DNA of 64,000 bases from Actinacidiphila sp. DG2A-62 (lineage in GTDB: Bacteria > Actinomycetota > Actinomycetes > Streptomycetales > Streptomycetaceae), in NCBI RefSeq assembly GCF_035825295.1, contig NZ_JAYMGI010000002.1:1488001-1552000 (forward strand), read 5' to 3'. The notes under the pieces are model-generated. The model ran no database searches. It saw only the letters and a list, made by a program, of their open reading frames with translations, and was not told the DNA's origin. Position numbers and translations under genes: made by a program. This document shows positions 44,862 to 53,071 of this stretch, in pieces. The first letter of the stretch is position 1, and every line of letters starts with the position of its first letter.

Positions 44862-46166
44862 TCAGCAGTCACACCCACAGTCGCAGCAATCACATCCGTC
44901 GCAGCAGTCGCAGTCACAGCACTGGCAGCAGTCGCAGCAGTCCCCGCAGTCATCGCACTTGTTGCACCATGCCTCGCGGCGCCGGCCGCTCCAGGCGTCG
45001 TCGTGCTCGGTGCAGCACACCCGGCAGGTGCAGCACAGGCCTGTGTAGACGAGGCAGCCGGCGATCAGGCCGCGCCGGCGCGGCGGCTCGGGCGGCGGCG
45101 GGAAGCCGCCGGGACCTGCGGGGTCGCCCGGCGCGTACGGGTTCTGCCCCGGCCCCGGCGCGTAGGGACTCCCGCCGGGCCCGGGCCCGTACGGGCTGCC
45201 GCCGTAGGGGCCTGCCGCGAGCACACCCGCGTCAGCCGCGTCAGCCGCCGCCTGCGCACGGTCGCCGCCCCCGGCCCCGCTCTCGTGTTCCGTGTGGCCG
45301 CAGCTCGTCGTGCCGAAGGCCCGGTCGACCGACCGGGCGAGCTCGTGGACCAGCAGTTCGTGGCTGAGCCGGCCCGCGGCGGAGTCGGCGAACTCCACGT
45401 CGCGCAGCGCCAGCCGGATGCCGTGCCGCGCGTCGTCGCACAGCCGCCGCGCCTCGGCCAGGTCGGTGCCGGTCGCGGTGAGCGGGTTCCAGGCGCCGGT
45501 CCTGGCGTCCTCGTCGAGGTCCTCGACCGCGTCGAGCAGGTGGGCGAGCCGGCCGAAGAGCCTGGCCTCTTCCAGCGCGGCCCGGTTGCCGGGGCGCCCC
45601 GCGAGCACGGCGGTGTGCGCGAAGGCCGCGGCGGTCGCGGTCTCGGTGGGTTCGGTGACCGCGAGCACCGGGGTCCCGGGCCCGGCGGCGGCCTCGACCG
45701 CGCCCTGCCGGCCGACCGCGTCGACCAGCACCGCCGTGTCGAAGCCGAGGTCGCCGCCGGTGCGGGCGCCGGCCCGGTCCCAGCGGCGGGCGACCGTGCG
45801 CGCGGCGGCGGCGACCGGGCGGCGCGCGAAGGCGCCGTCGGCGTCCTCCACGTGGTCGCGGACCTTGGCCGAGGCGAGCACCAGGGAGACGGCCGCGGCC
45901 AGTCGCGCCCCCTCGCCCTTGGCGACCGGAGCGGTCCGCATGCCCCGCAGCGGGCAGGGTCCCGCGGTGCGCCGTAGGTCCGCCGTGGCCGTGGACTGCG
46001 CCTCGACCAGCACGGAGATGATCAGACCGTCGTAGTTGGTCGCGACCCGCGCGAACTGCCCGTGCCCGTCGCGCAGCGCGAGGCACAGCCCGCACAGATG
46101 GGCGACCCAGGAGGCCGCCATGCCCTCCGACATCCGGTGCCGGCACGGTCTGATGATCCCGAACAT
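44862..46166 (-). CDS. DUF5685 family protein with Cys/Asp-rich C-terminal tail
   Basis: A 434-aa protein. Residues 1-~300 match the DUF5685 pattern seen also in Firmicutes: MFGIIRPCRHRMSEG, WVAHLCGLCLALRDGHG, VATNYDGLIISVLVEAQ, GPCPLRGM, AKVRDHVEDADG, LLDAVEDLDEDARTGAWNPL. Conserved cysteines suggest metal binding. Then a Gly/Pro/Tyr linker (repeats of GGSPYGPGP type) leads to a tail with 24 Cys in the last 64 residues. The final 34 residues contain 18 Cys and 10 Asp. It resembles a metallothionein-like metal sponge or a heavily cross-linked knot. Function unknown. The start is ATG 46166 behind GGGGGAG. Divergent from sflA with an operator-like palindrome between. Confidence 0.85.
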   Translation of the reverse strand: MFGIIRPCRHRMSEGMAASWVAHLCGLCLALRDGHGQFARVATNYDGLIISVLVEAQSTATADLRRTAGPCPLRGMRTAPVAKGEGARLAAAVSLVLASAKVRDHVEDADGAFARRPVAAAARTVARRWDRAGARTGGDLGFDTAVLVDAVGRQGAVEAAAGPGTPVLAVTEPTETATAAAFAHTAVLAGRPGNRAALEEARLFGRLAHLLDAVEDLDEDARTGAWNPLTATGTDLAEARRLCDDARHGIRLALRDVEFADSAAGRLSHELLVHELARSVDRAFGTTSCGHTEHESGAGGGDRAQAAADAADAGVLAAGPYGGSPYGPGPGGSPYAPGPGQNPYAPGDPAGPGGFPPPPEPPRRRGLIAGCLVYTGLCCTCRVCCTEHDDAWSGRRREAWCNKCDDCGDCCDCCQCCDCDCCDGCDCCDCGCDC

Positions 46167-46195
46167 GAGCCGCTCCCCCGTTGAACTCGGCTTTT

Positions 46196-46213
46196 TGACC
46201 GGCGGTCATGTTA
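46196..46213 (-). promoter_or_regulatory. Promoter/operator of the DUF5685 gene
   Basis: TGACCG-G-CGGTCA (46196-46208) is a perfect inverted repeat with a 1-bp centre. It touches a minus-strand -10-like TAACAT (46208-46213); TTGCCC (46230-46235) is a possible -35. It lies 30 bp before the DUF5685 start. Confidence 0.5.
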
Positions 46214-46458
46214 TCGGGCCGGGTACACGGGGCAAGGTACGGCCGTACGGCCCTGTGAATCACCCGGAAGTGGAGAGCGTTCCCATCCGACCGTCACCGT
46301 GCTTACCCCTGCCGCGGCTTGACGGTGCGCCACTATCGTGTGTGCCAGTACCGTCACAAGTCGCCTGCTTGGCGGCAATCCGCTTGGCACATCATCCACA
46401 TCATGGACGACCATAGGTATTGCGGACGGTACGACCGCGTGTGAGAGAGGAGGCGTCC

Positions 46459-46905
46459 ATGGGTTCGGTTCGACGGGCGAGTGCCTGGCTGGGCCTCGTC
46501 GACGACAACGGCGGCGAGGGTTACTACGACGAGGAGTACGCCGACTACGGCGAGGGTGGCCCGGAGCGTGCCGACACGTGGGTGACCGACCCTCGGGTCC
46601 GGATCGCCACGGAGTCGGCGCACGAGCAGGGGCGCCGGATCGCCACGGTGACGCCCGACGGCTTCCGGGACGCACGCGGCATCGGTGAGCTGTTCCGCGA
46701 CGGTGTGCCGGTGATCGTCAACCTCACCGCCATGGAGCCGGCCGACGCCAAGCGCGTGGTCGACTTCGCGGCCGGTCTCACCTTCGGCCTACGCGGCTCG
46801 ATCGAGCGCGTGGCCAACCGGGTGTTCCTGCTCACGCCGGCGGACTACTCGGTGATGAGCGGCGAGGCCCGCCGCGGCGGCGACCGCTTCTTCAACCAGA
46901 GCTGA
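46459..46905 (+). CDS. sflA: SepF-like cell division protein
   Basis: A 149-aa SepF-family protein. The short N-terminal helix ([16 protein letters not shown]) is the membrane-binding type. An acidic linker [15 protein letters not shown] follows, then the SepF core ([72 protein letters not shown]). It is not next to ftsZ or ylmD/E, so it is a paralogue and not the main SepF. Streptomyces have such paralogues, SflA and SflB. The naming as sflA rests on memory of gene order. The start is ATG 46459 behind GGAGGCG. Its end is 10 bp from the convergent acyl-CoA dehydrogenase stop. Confidence 0.88.
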   Translation: MGSVRRASAWLGLVDDNGGEGYYDEEYADYGEGGPERADTWVTDPRVRIATESAHEQGRRIATVTPDGFRDARGIGELFRDGVPVIVNLTAMEPADAKRVVDFAAGLTFGLRGSIERVANRVFLLTPADYSVMSGEARRGGDRFFNQS

Positions 46906-46914
46906 CCGAGGCGC

Positions 46915-48090
46915 TCACCGGAACGCGTCGATTCCGGTGAGTGCCTTGCCCAGTACCAGTTGGTGCATCTCCACCGTGCCCTCGTAGGTGAGCACGGACT
47001 CCAGGTTGGTCGCGTGCCGCATCACGGGGTATTCCAGCGAGATCCCGTTGGCGCCCAGGATCGTGCGGGCCGTGCGGCAGATCTCGATCGCCTCGCGCAC
47101 ATTGTTGAGCTTGCCGAAGCTGACCTGCTCCGGCCGCAGGCTCCCGGCGTCCATCCGCCGCCCCAGATGGTGGGCGAGCAGGATCCCCTTGTGCAGTTCG
47201 AGCGCCATGTCGGCGAGTTTGGCCTGGGTGAGCTGGAAGCCGCCGATGGGCCGGCCGAACTGCTCGCGCCCCTTCGCGTACTCCAGCGCCGCCTCGAAGC
47301 AGGCGCGCGCGGCACCCATCGCGCCCCACACGATGCCGTAGCGGGCGTGGTTGAGGCAGCTCAGCGGGCCGCGCAGGCCGCTGACCCCGGGCAGCACCGC
47401 GTCGGCGGGCAGCCGTACCCCGTCCAGCACCAGCTCGCTGGTGACCGAGGCGCGCAGGCTCCACTTGTGGTGGATCTCCGGCGCGGAGAAACCGGGGGTG
47501 TCGGTCGGCACGACGAAGCCGCGCACACCGTCGTCGGTCCGCGCCCAGACCACCGCCACGCCCGCGACCGACCCGTTGGTGATCCACATCTTGCGGCCGT
47601 CGAGCACCCAGTCGGAACCGTCGCGCCGGGCCCGGGTGCGCATGCCGGCCGGGTCGGAGCCGTGGTCGGGCTCGGTGAGGCCGAAGCAGCCGATCACCTC
47701 GCCCTTGGCCATCTCCGGCAGCCACCGCTCGCGCTGCTCCGGGGAGCCGTAGCGGTGGATGGCGTACATCGCCAGCGAGCCCTGCACCGAGACCAGGGAG
47801 CGGATGCCGGAGTCCGCGGCCTCCAGCTCCAGACAGGCCAGCCCGTACTGCACCGCGCTCGCGCCCGCGCAGCCGTAGCCGGTCAGCGGCATGCCGAGGG
47901 CGCCGATCGCGCCCAGCTCGCGGGCGAGTTCGCGGATCACCGGCAGCCGCCCGGACTCGTACCATCCGGCGACCTCCGGCAGCACCCGGTCGCGGGCCCA
48001 GCGCCGCACGGTGTCGCGGATCGCGAGGTCCTCGGGGCCGAGCAGGTCGTCCAGGCCCAGCGGGTCGTACGGGTCGAAGACAGCAGTCAT
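46915..48090 (-). CDS. Acyl-CoA dehydrogenase, glutaryl-CoA dehydrogenase-like
   Basis: A 391-aa flavoenzyme. Blocks: RSLVSVQGSLAMYAIHRYGSPEQRERWLPEMAKGEVIGCFGLTEPDHGSDPAGM, WVLDGRKMWITNGSVAGVAVVWART, YAKGREQFGRPIGGFQLTQAKLADM, LGANGISLEYPVMRHATNLESVLTYEGTVEMHQLVLG with catalytic E370. The combined pattern resembles glutaryl-CoA dehydrogenase (lysine/tryptophan catabolism), which also decarboxylates. The start is ATG 48090. Upstream at 48115-48131 is AACTA-N7-TAATC, a weak version of the AACTA-N7-TAGTT operator seen elsewhere in the window. Confidence 0.88.
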   Translation of the reverse strand: MTAVFDPYDPLGLDDLLGPEDLAIRDTVRRWARDRVLPEVAGWYESGRLPVIRELARELGAIGALGMPLTGYGCAGASAVQYGLACLELEAADSGIRSLVSVQGSLAMYAIHRYGSPEQRERWLPEMAKGEVIGCFGLTEPDHGSDPAGMRTRARRDGSDWVLDGRKMWITNGSVAGVAVVWARTDDGVRGFVVPTDTPGFSAPEIHHKWSLRASVTSELVLDGVRLPADAVLPGVSGLRGPLSCLNHARYGIVWGAMGAARACFEAALEYAKGREQFGRPIGGFQLTQAKLADMALELHKGILLAHHLGRRMDAGSLRPEQVSFGKLNNVREAIEICRTARTILGANGISLEYPVMRHATNLESVLTYEGTVEMHQLVLGKALTGIDAFR

Positions 48091-48155
48091 GGCAGGGCGG
48101 ACCTCCGGCCCGAAAACTAGCGGTGATAATCGGCGGTTCGCGCCGACGTTACGGC

Positions 48156-49757
48156 TCAGTCTCCCGCGCGTCCAGAGCGTACGGCGACCGTGGCCGTCCG
48201 GTGGCGCGCCGGGTCCGAGGCGGGGCGGACGGTCTGCGCCGCGGCCTTGGCCACGGCTCCCGCGCCGGCCGCCTCGCACTCCATCACCCGCGGCAGCCGC
48301 AGCGCCGCGCACGCGCCGCCGACCAGTAGGGCCGCGCTGACCAGCAGCGTCACATGCATGCCTTGCACGAACGAGTGACGTGCGGCGTGCCGCAGCGCGC
48401 TGCCGGGGGCGCCGCCGAGCCGCTCGGCGATGTCGTACGCCTCGCCGAGCGAGCGCCCGGCCGCGGCGGAGTCGCGGGGGCTGATCCCGGTGGCGTGCGG
48501 CGCATAGGCGGCGTTCATCACACTGCCGAGCAGCGCTATGCCCATCCCCGCGCCGAGTTGGTACGAGGTCTCGCCGATCGCCGCCGCGCCGCCCGCCCGG
48601 TGCGCGGGCGTCTCGTTGAGCATCGTCTCGTACGCGCCGAACAGCGTGGTCTCCAGGCCGAAGCCGAGCAGCACGAAGGCGGTGGTGAGCAGCCAGGGCC
48701 GGTCGTGCTGGCCCATCGCGGTCAGGCCGAGCACGGCGAGCGCGGTGAGCGTGAAGCCGGCCGCGACCATCCGGCGCGGGCCCAGCCGCAGCAGCATCCG
48801 GGAGCCGGCCAGGCCCGCCGCCATCGCCGCGAAGGTCAGCGGCAGCAGCCGCAGCCCGGTCCGCAAGGGGCTCAGGCCGAGCACCAGTTGCAGGTACTGC
48901 ACGGCGATCAGCTCCAGGCCGACCAGCGCCAGCATGGCCAGCACGATGCACCCGACGGCGGCGGAGAAGGCCGCGTTGCCGAACATCCGCACATCGATCA
49001 GCGGGTGCGCGCGGCGGCGCTGGCGGCGCACGAAGAACACCAGCAGGGCCGCGCCGGCCAGCAGCGGCAGCCAGACCGAGCCGGCCGCGGGCGGTGTGCC
49101 GCCGCCCAGCCGCTTGATCCCGAAGACGCAGCCGAGCACGCCGAGGGCCGCGGCGGCGGCGCCCGGCAGGTCCCAGGGGCCTTCGGCGTCGCTGCGGGAT
49201 TCCGGCAGCAGCGGCCAGGCCGGCAGCAGCACGGCCATCAGCGGCAGGTTGACCAGGAAGACCGAGCCCCACCAGAAGTGTTCGACGAGGAAGCCGCCGA
49301 GCACCGGGCCGACCGCGGCGCCGACCGCGGCCACCGCGCTCCACAGGCCGATCGCCATCGCCCGCTCCCGCCGGTCGGGGAAGTCCTGGCGCAGGATGGA
49401 GAGCGTGGCCGGCATGATCATCGCACCGCCGGCGCCGAGCAGCGCGCGGGCGCCGATCAGCACGTGCGCGTCGGGCGCGAAGGCGGCGAGCGCGGAGGCC
49501 GCGCCGAACAGCGCGTAGCCCGTCAGCAGGACGCGGCGGCGGCCGATCCGGTCGCCGAGGGTGCCGAACAGGATCAGCAGCGAGGCGGCGACCAGCGGAT
49601 ACGCGTCGACGATCCACAGCAGTTGCTGGTCCCCGGGGCGGAGGTCCTCGGTGAGCGCGGGGACCGCCACGTGCAGCACCGTCGCGTCCAGCGCGACGAT
49701 CAGCAAGCTCAGGCAGAGCACCGTGAGCACGGTCCATCGGCTGACCGGCCGCCTCAT
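48156..49757 (-). CDS. MFS transporter, DHA2 (EmrB/QacA) drug-efflux family
   Basis: A 533-aa protein with 14 predicted membrane segments. Motif A is LFGTLGDRIGRRRVLLTGYALFGAASALAAFAP; motif C region GARALLGAGGAMIMPATLSILRQDF; D1 motif LDATVLHVAVPAL in TM1. Proton-driven export of a drug-like or toxic compound is likely. Start choice: ATG 49757, because GGAGG lies 7-8 nt upstream; the ATG at 49763 would be only 1 nt from it. There is no regulator gene next to it. It is followed by the acyl-CoA dehydrogenase gene on the same strand after 65 bp. Confidence 0.92.
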   Translation of the reverse strand: MRRPVSRWTVLTVLCLSLLIVALDATVLHVAVPALTEDLRPGDQQLLWIVDAYPLVAASLLILFGTLGDRIGRRRVLLTGYALFGAASALAAFAPDAHVLIGARALLGAGGAMIMPATLSILRQDFPDRRERAMAIGLWSAVAAVGAAVGPVLGGFLVEHFWWGSVFLVNLPLMAVLLPAWPLLPESRSDAEGPWDLPGAAAAALGVLGCVFGIKRLGGGTPPAAGSVWLPLLAGAALLVFFVRRQRRRAHPLIDVRMFGNAAFSAAVGCIVLAMLALVGLELIAVQYLQLVLGLSPLRTGLRLLPLTFAAMAAGLAGSRMLLRLGPRRMVAAGFTLTALAVLGLTAMGQHDRPWLLTTAFVLLGFGLETTLFGAYETMLNETPAHRAGGAAAIGETSYQLGAGMGIALLGSVMNAAYAPHATGISPRDSAAAGRSLGEAYDIAERLGGAPGSALRHAARHSFVQGMHVTLLVSAALLVGGACAALRLPRVMECEAAGAGAVAKAAAQTVRPASDPARHRTATVAVRSGRAGD

Positions 49758-50093
49758 AGGCATACCTCCACGAACGACTGCGCGACAGCGTACGGCAGTA
49801 CGGCGGCGCGACCGCCGGATCGTGGCCCCTCTCACTGCGGCCGGGCGCGCCGTCCCGTCGCGGCCGGCTCCCCGCGGGCCAGGGAAACCGCGAAGAAAGT
49901 CGAGGGAAATAAGCGATAAATAAGAAGACGACGATGTGAGTATCAACACCCGAACATAAACTCCATGGAGCCTTCGTATTCACGCCAAACCGCAGGTGCC
50001 AATGGGTTGGTGAGACGCACTCCACATCACATCGTCATTACAAAGCGGCCCGTTCAGGCGATCTGCGCCGTCACACGCTGTAACGTCGACTGA
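49758..50093. other. 336-bp gap with an AT-rich promoter zone
   Basis: No gene. The part 49890-49985 is strikingly AT-rich for this genome (GAAATAAGCGATAAATAAGAAG and onward). It lies between divergent MFS (-) and PAP2 (+) genes, so it most likely carries their promoters. No convincing -35/-10 pair or operator could be fixed by eye. Confidence 0.55.
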
Positions 50094-51119
50094 GTGCGTA
50101 CCGATGAGAGGCTCCACCGCACGGCGGAGCGCCCGACCACGCGCGCCCTGCCGCGCATGAGTCGAACACGCGTATGGCTGTTCGTGCTGACCCTCGCGGT
50201 CTACGTGGCCATCGTCGTGGGCGTTCTGACCACCTCCAAACTGGTGACGCTTGACTGGCAGGTCATGCTCTGGCGTCCGTACAAGCAATGGCCGCAGATC
50301 CACGCATTTCTGGATTATTTCGTGGTTCTCGGTCAGCGCGGGCCCACCGCCGTGATGGTCCTCGCCTGGCTCGGCTGGCGTTCCTGGCGGCACCGGACGC
50401 TGCACCCTCTGCTGGTGCTCGGCACCTCCCTCCTCCTGCTGAACATCACCGTGGGGGCCGTGAAGTACGGCCTGGGACGGCTCGGACCGCATTACGCGAC
50501 GACCGTCGGATCGGCGGAGATGTTCGCCGGCGGCGATATATTTCCGTCCGGGCACACCGCGAACGCCGTGGTCACCTGGGGTGTGCTCGCGTATCTGGCC
50601 ACCACGCAGCGGGCCCGCAGGCTGGGCTCGGTGATCAGCGCGCTGCTGGCGCTGGGCGTCGGCGCGACCACCGTCTACCTGGGTACGCACTGGGTGAGCG
50701 ACGTCCTGCTCGGCTGGGCCGCGGGGCTGCTGATCCTGCTCGCGCTGCCCTGGTTCGAGCCGTGGATGGCCCGCGCGGAGACATGGATCGTCTCCGCCTG
50801 GGCGAGGGTGCGGGCGCGCTCGTCGCGCCGGGCCGCGGCCGTGGCGCCGGTTCCGGCGCCCGCGCTGGTCACCCCGAGGGTCGTCGAGGAGGGCGACCAG
50901 GGCCGCGAGACGGTGGGAGCCGCCCAGGCCGGCGCGAGCCCCGCTCCCCCGCACCCCTCCCCGCACGTGGCCGGCCGCCCGGTCGCCGGCGCCGTGCGCG
51001 GCGAACGCACCGCCCCGTTCGCGCCCGCCGGCAGCCGCAGGCCGCCCGCGGAGCGCTCGGCGCGGTCCGCGCCACCGCTGATGCACCAGCAGGTCCGCGG
51101 CCGGGGCCTGACCGGCTGA
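50094..51119 (+). CDS. PAP2-superfamily membrane phosphatase
   Basis: A 341-aa integral membrane protein with about 6 hydrophobic segments and a C-terminal Ala/Pro/Arg-rich cytoplasmic tail from residue ~225. Phosphatase motifs: C1 VKYGLGRLGP, C2 FPSGHTANAV, C3 LGTHWVSDVLLGWAAG. It should dephosphorylate a lipid phosphate such as phosphatidic acid or undecaprenyl pyrophosphate. The GTG start at 50094 is used; ATG 50157 (MSRTRVW) would shorten it by 21 residues and still precede the first membrane segment. The long tail (~115 residues) is unusual for the family. Confidence 0.87.
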   Translation: MRTDERLHRTAERPTTRALPRMSRTRVWLFVLTLAVYVAIVVGVLTTSKLVTLDWQVMLWRPYKQWPQIHAFLDYFVVLGQRGPTAVMVLAWLGWRSWRHRTLHPLLVLGTSLLLLNITVGAVKYGLGRLGPHYATTVGSAEMFAGGDIFPSGHTANAVVTWGVLAYLATTQRARRLGSVISALLALGVGATTVYLGTHWVSDVLLGWAAGLLILLALPWFEPWMARAETWIVSAWARVRARSSRRAAAVAPVPAPALVTPRVVEEGDQGRETVGAAQAGASPAPPHPSPHVAGRPVAGAVRGERTAPFAPAGSRRPPAERSARSAPPLMHQQVRGRGLTG

Positions 51120-51176
51120 TCCCGCCCGGGCGGGGCCCGGGCCTCATGCGCGGGGTGCGCCGCTGCCCAAGGGCTC

Positions 51177-51395
51177 CTAGCCCAGCCAGCAGCGGCGCAC
51201 CTTTCCGCCGTCCACGCCCAGGTTGAGCCGTCCGACGACGTACTCCAGTGTCACCACCGCGTCCTGCGGGAGGCTGCGGACCGTCGTCCAGCCGTGCTCG
51301 CGGGCGCGCCGCTCCGCCTCCTCCTGGGTGAGGCCGAGATACGCGTCCAGGTCGTCACGGGGGTTGTCGCCGGGGAAGTTCGCTCGCGCAGCCAT
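51177..51395 (-). CDS. I78-family (potato-inhibitor-like fold) peptidase inhibitor
   Basis: A 72-aa small protein. The pattern YLGLTQEEAERRAREHGWTTVRSLPQDAVVTLEYVVGRLNLGVDGGKVRRCWLG is the typical inhibitor I78 domain, with the reactive-loop region in TTVRSLPQDAVVTLEY and the C-terminal RCW-G. The start is ATG 51395 (MAARANF). There is no signal peptide, so it probably acts inside the cell. It stands alone. Confidence 0.85.
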   Translation of the reverse strand: MAARANFPGDNPRDDLDAYLGLTQEEAERRAREHGWTTVRSLPQDAVVTLEYVVGRLNLGVDGGKVRRCWLG

Positions 51396-51488
51396 ACGGC
51401 CACGGTAGGCGACATCGCGCCGGGGGACCGCCGCCGGCGGCCACGGGACCGCGGCCCGACCGCGAGGGACCGTCACGGACCACCGGGG

Positions 51489-51557
51489 ACCGCCAGGGCC
51501 GGGGGCCGCCGGAAACCGCCAGGGCCGGGGACCGCCAGGGACCGCCAGGGAACCGCC
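51489..51557. repeat. ACCGCCAGGG short repeats
   Basis: Four exact copies of ACCGCCAGGG (51489-51498, 51515-51524, 51531-51540, 51541-51550) and a partial fifth lie in the 288-bp gap between the I78 gene (start 51395) and the glycosyltransferase end (51684). Wider GGGACC repeats extend to about 51420. No gene is seen in the gap. Confidence 0.65.
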
Positions 51558-51683
51558 GAGGGCCCGCTCCTCCCCCGCGCCGCCCGCCGTGGTCACTCTG
51601 CGCACATGCGAATTCGTCCTGCATCCACTTCCGGGACGTCCTCTTCACAACTTCCGCACAGTCTCCGTACGGAATCGCTCGGC

Positions 51684-52969
51684 TTACCCGCGGGAGCCCC
51701 GGGTCGCGCTCCGCATCCGCGCGGCCTTTCGCAGCGCCGCGCCCGCGGTGTCCGCGGCCGACAGGAATGCGCCGAGCGCCCGGCCCCGGCCGGCCCGCAG
51801 CGCCGCGCGGACGCGGTGGCCGGGCCGTGCGCGGTCGTCCAGCAGGGACTGGAAGAGCCGGACGTGCCGCTCGGCGATCCGCCGCGGGTCGTAGGCGGCC
51901 GAGGAGCGCAGGGCGGCGCGGCCCATGGCCGTGCGGCGCTCGTCATCCTCGATCAGCTCCAGCAGCGCGGCGGCGATGGCCGCGGTGTCGCGCGGCGGCA
52001 CCAGCAGGCCGTTCACCCCGTGCTCGACGATCTCGCCGGGCCCGTGCGGGCAGTCGGTGGAGACCACGGGGAGCCCGACGCGCATCGCCTCGGCCAGCGT
52101 CATCCCGAAGGACTCCAGGGTGGAGGTGACCGCGAGCACCGACGCCTTGGCGAACTCCGGCTCCAGCGGCGTGACCGCGCCCATCAACCGCACCTGCTTG
52201 TCCAGGCCGAGTTCGGTCACCAGCGACGCCAGCTCGGCCTTCTTCGGGCCGCTGCCGTACAGCCGCAGCGTCCAGTCGGGGCGGGCCGCGGCGACGGTGC
52301 GGAACGCGCGGATCAGATCGTCGTACCGCTTGGCCTCGGTGAGCCTGCGGCGGCGACGACGACCGGCGCGGTGCAGTCCGACGGCGGGACCTCGGCGGCC
52401 GGCACGCCGTTGGGGACCGCGGTGACGCGCACGCCGGGGAGCCTGCGGCGGTAGGACGCCGCGTCCGCCTCGGTGGTCGTGGTCACCGCGTCGAGTCCGG
52501 GATAGGCGCGGCGCAGCGCCAGCACCAGTCGGGTGGAGTGGGTGTCGAGCGTCAGGTGCTCCTGGGCGACCCTGACCAGACGCTGCGGCGCCTGCCGGGC
52601 CAGGTGCACATTGAGGCCGGGGCGGGTGCCGACCAGCACGTCGGCGCCGGGGTCGGCGAGCCAGCGGCCGATCAGCTCGTCGGTGAGCGCGCTGTACTCG
52701 GCGTGCCGGCGGTCGGAGGACGGGAAGACCCGCGAGGGCGTGCGCCGCCGCGGGTCGTCCCTGACGTTGTCGGGGCTGTCCGCCCGCAGGTCCGCCAGAT
52801 GGTGCAGGCGGACCCGCGGATCGTACGCGAAGTAAGGCTCGTCGCGGTCGCGGAAGACCGAGACGACCTGGACGTCGTGCTCGGCCGCGAGCTGCCCGGC
52901 CAGGGTGCAGGTGGTGCGGATGGTGCCGCCGAGACCGTAGGCGTTGTTGATGAGAAAGGCGATGCGCAT
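51684..52969 (-). CDS. Glycosyltransferase family 4-type protein, apparent frameshift
   Basis: A GT-B glycosyltransferase of about 429 codons. The N-terminal half from ATG 52969 (MRIAFLINNAYGLGGTIRTTCTLAGQLA) reads to PVVVAAAG near 52350. The C-terminal half continues in another frame as RLTEAKRYDDLIRAFRTVAAARPDWTLRLYGSGPKKAELASL. It includes LESFGMTLAEAMRVGLPVVSTDCPHGPGEIVEHGVNGLLVPP, the E-x7-E nucleotide-sugar site. One base missing in the GCCGCCGCAGG run (about 52344-52355) restores VVVAAGRLTEAKRY, the usual motif. Such enzymes add sugars to poly-anionic cell-wall polymers or glycolipids. Likely an intact gene with a sequence error. Confidence 0.85.
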
Positions 52970-53071
52970 GCGTGTCCCGGTCCCCCCGCCGCGTCCCCGC
53001 CCGGCCGTTGGTCGCCACGGGCCGGCGGGCTTGCCGCCGACCCTAGCAACAACCGCTCGGTAACCTGGAGT

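Noticed and set aside
46915..50025. One minus-strand frame joining the MFS region and the acyl-CoA dehydrogenase
   Set aside because: The MFS protein reads in a different frame. The upstream part of this frame is Arg/Ala-rich shadow sequence, and the dehydrogenase has its own start at 48090.
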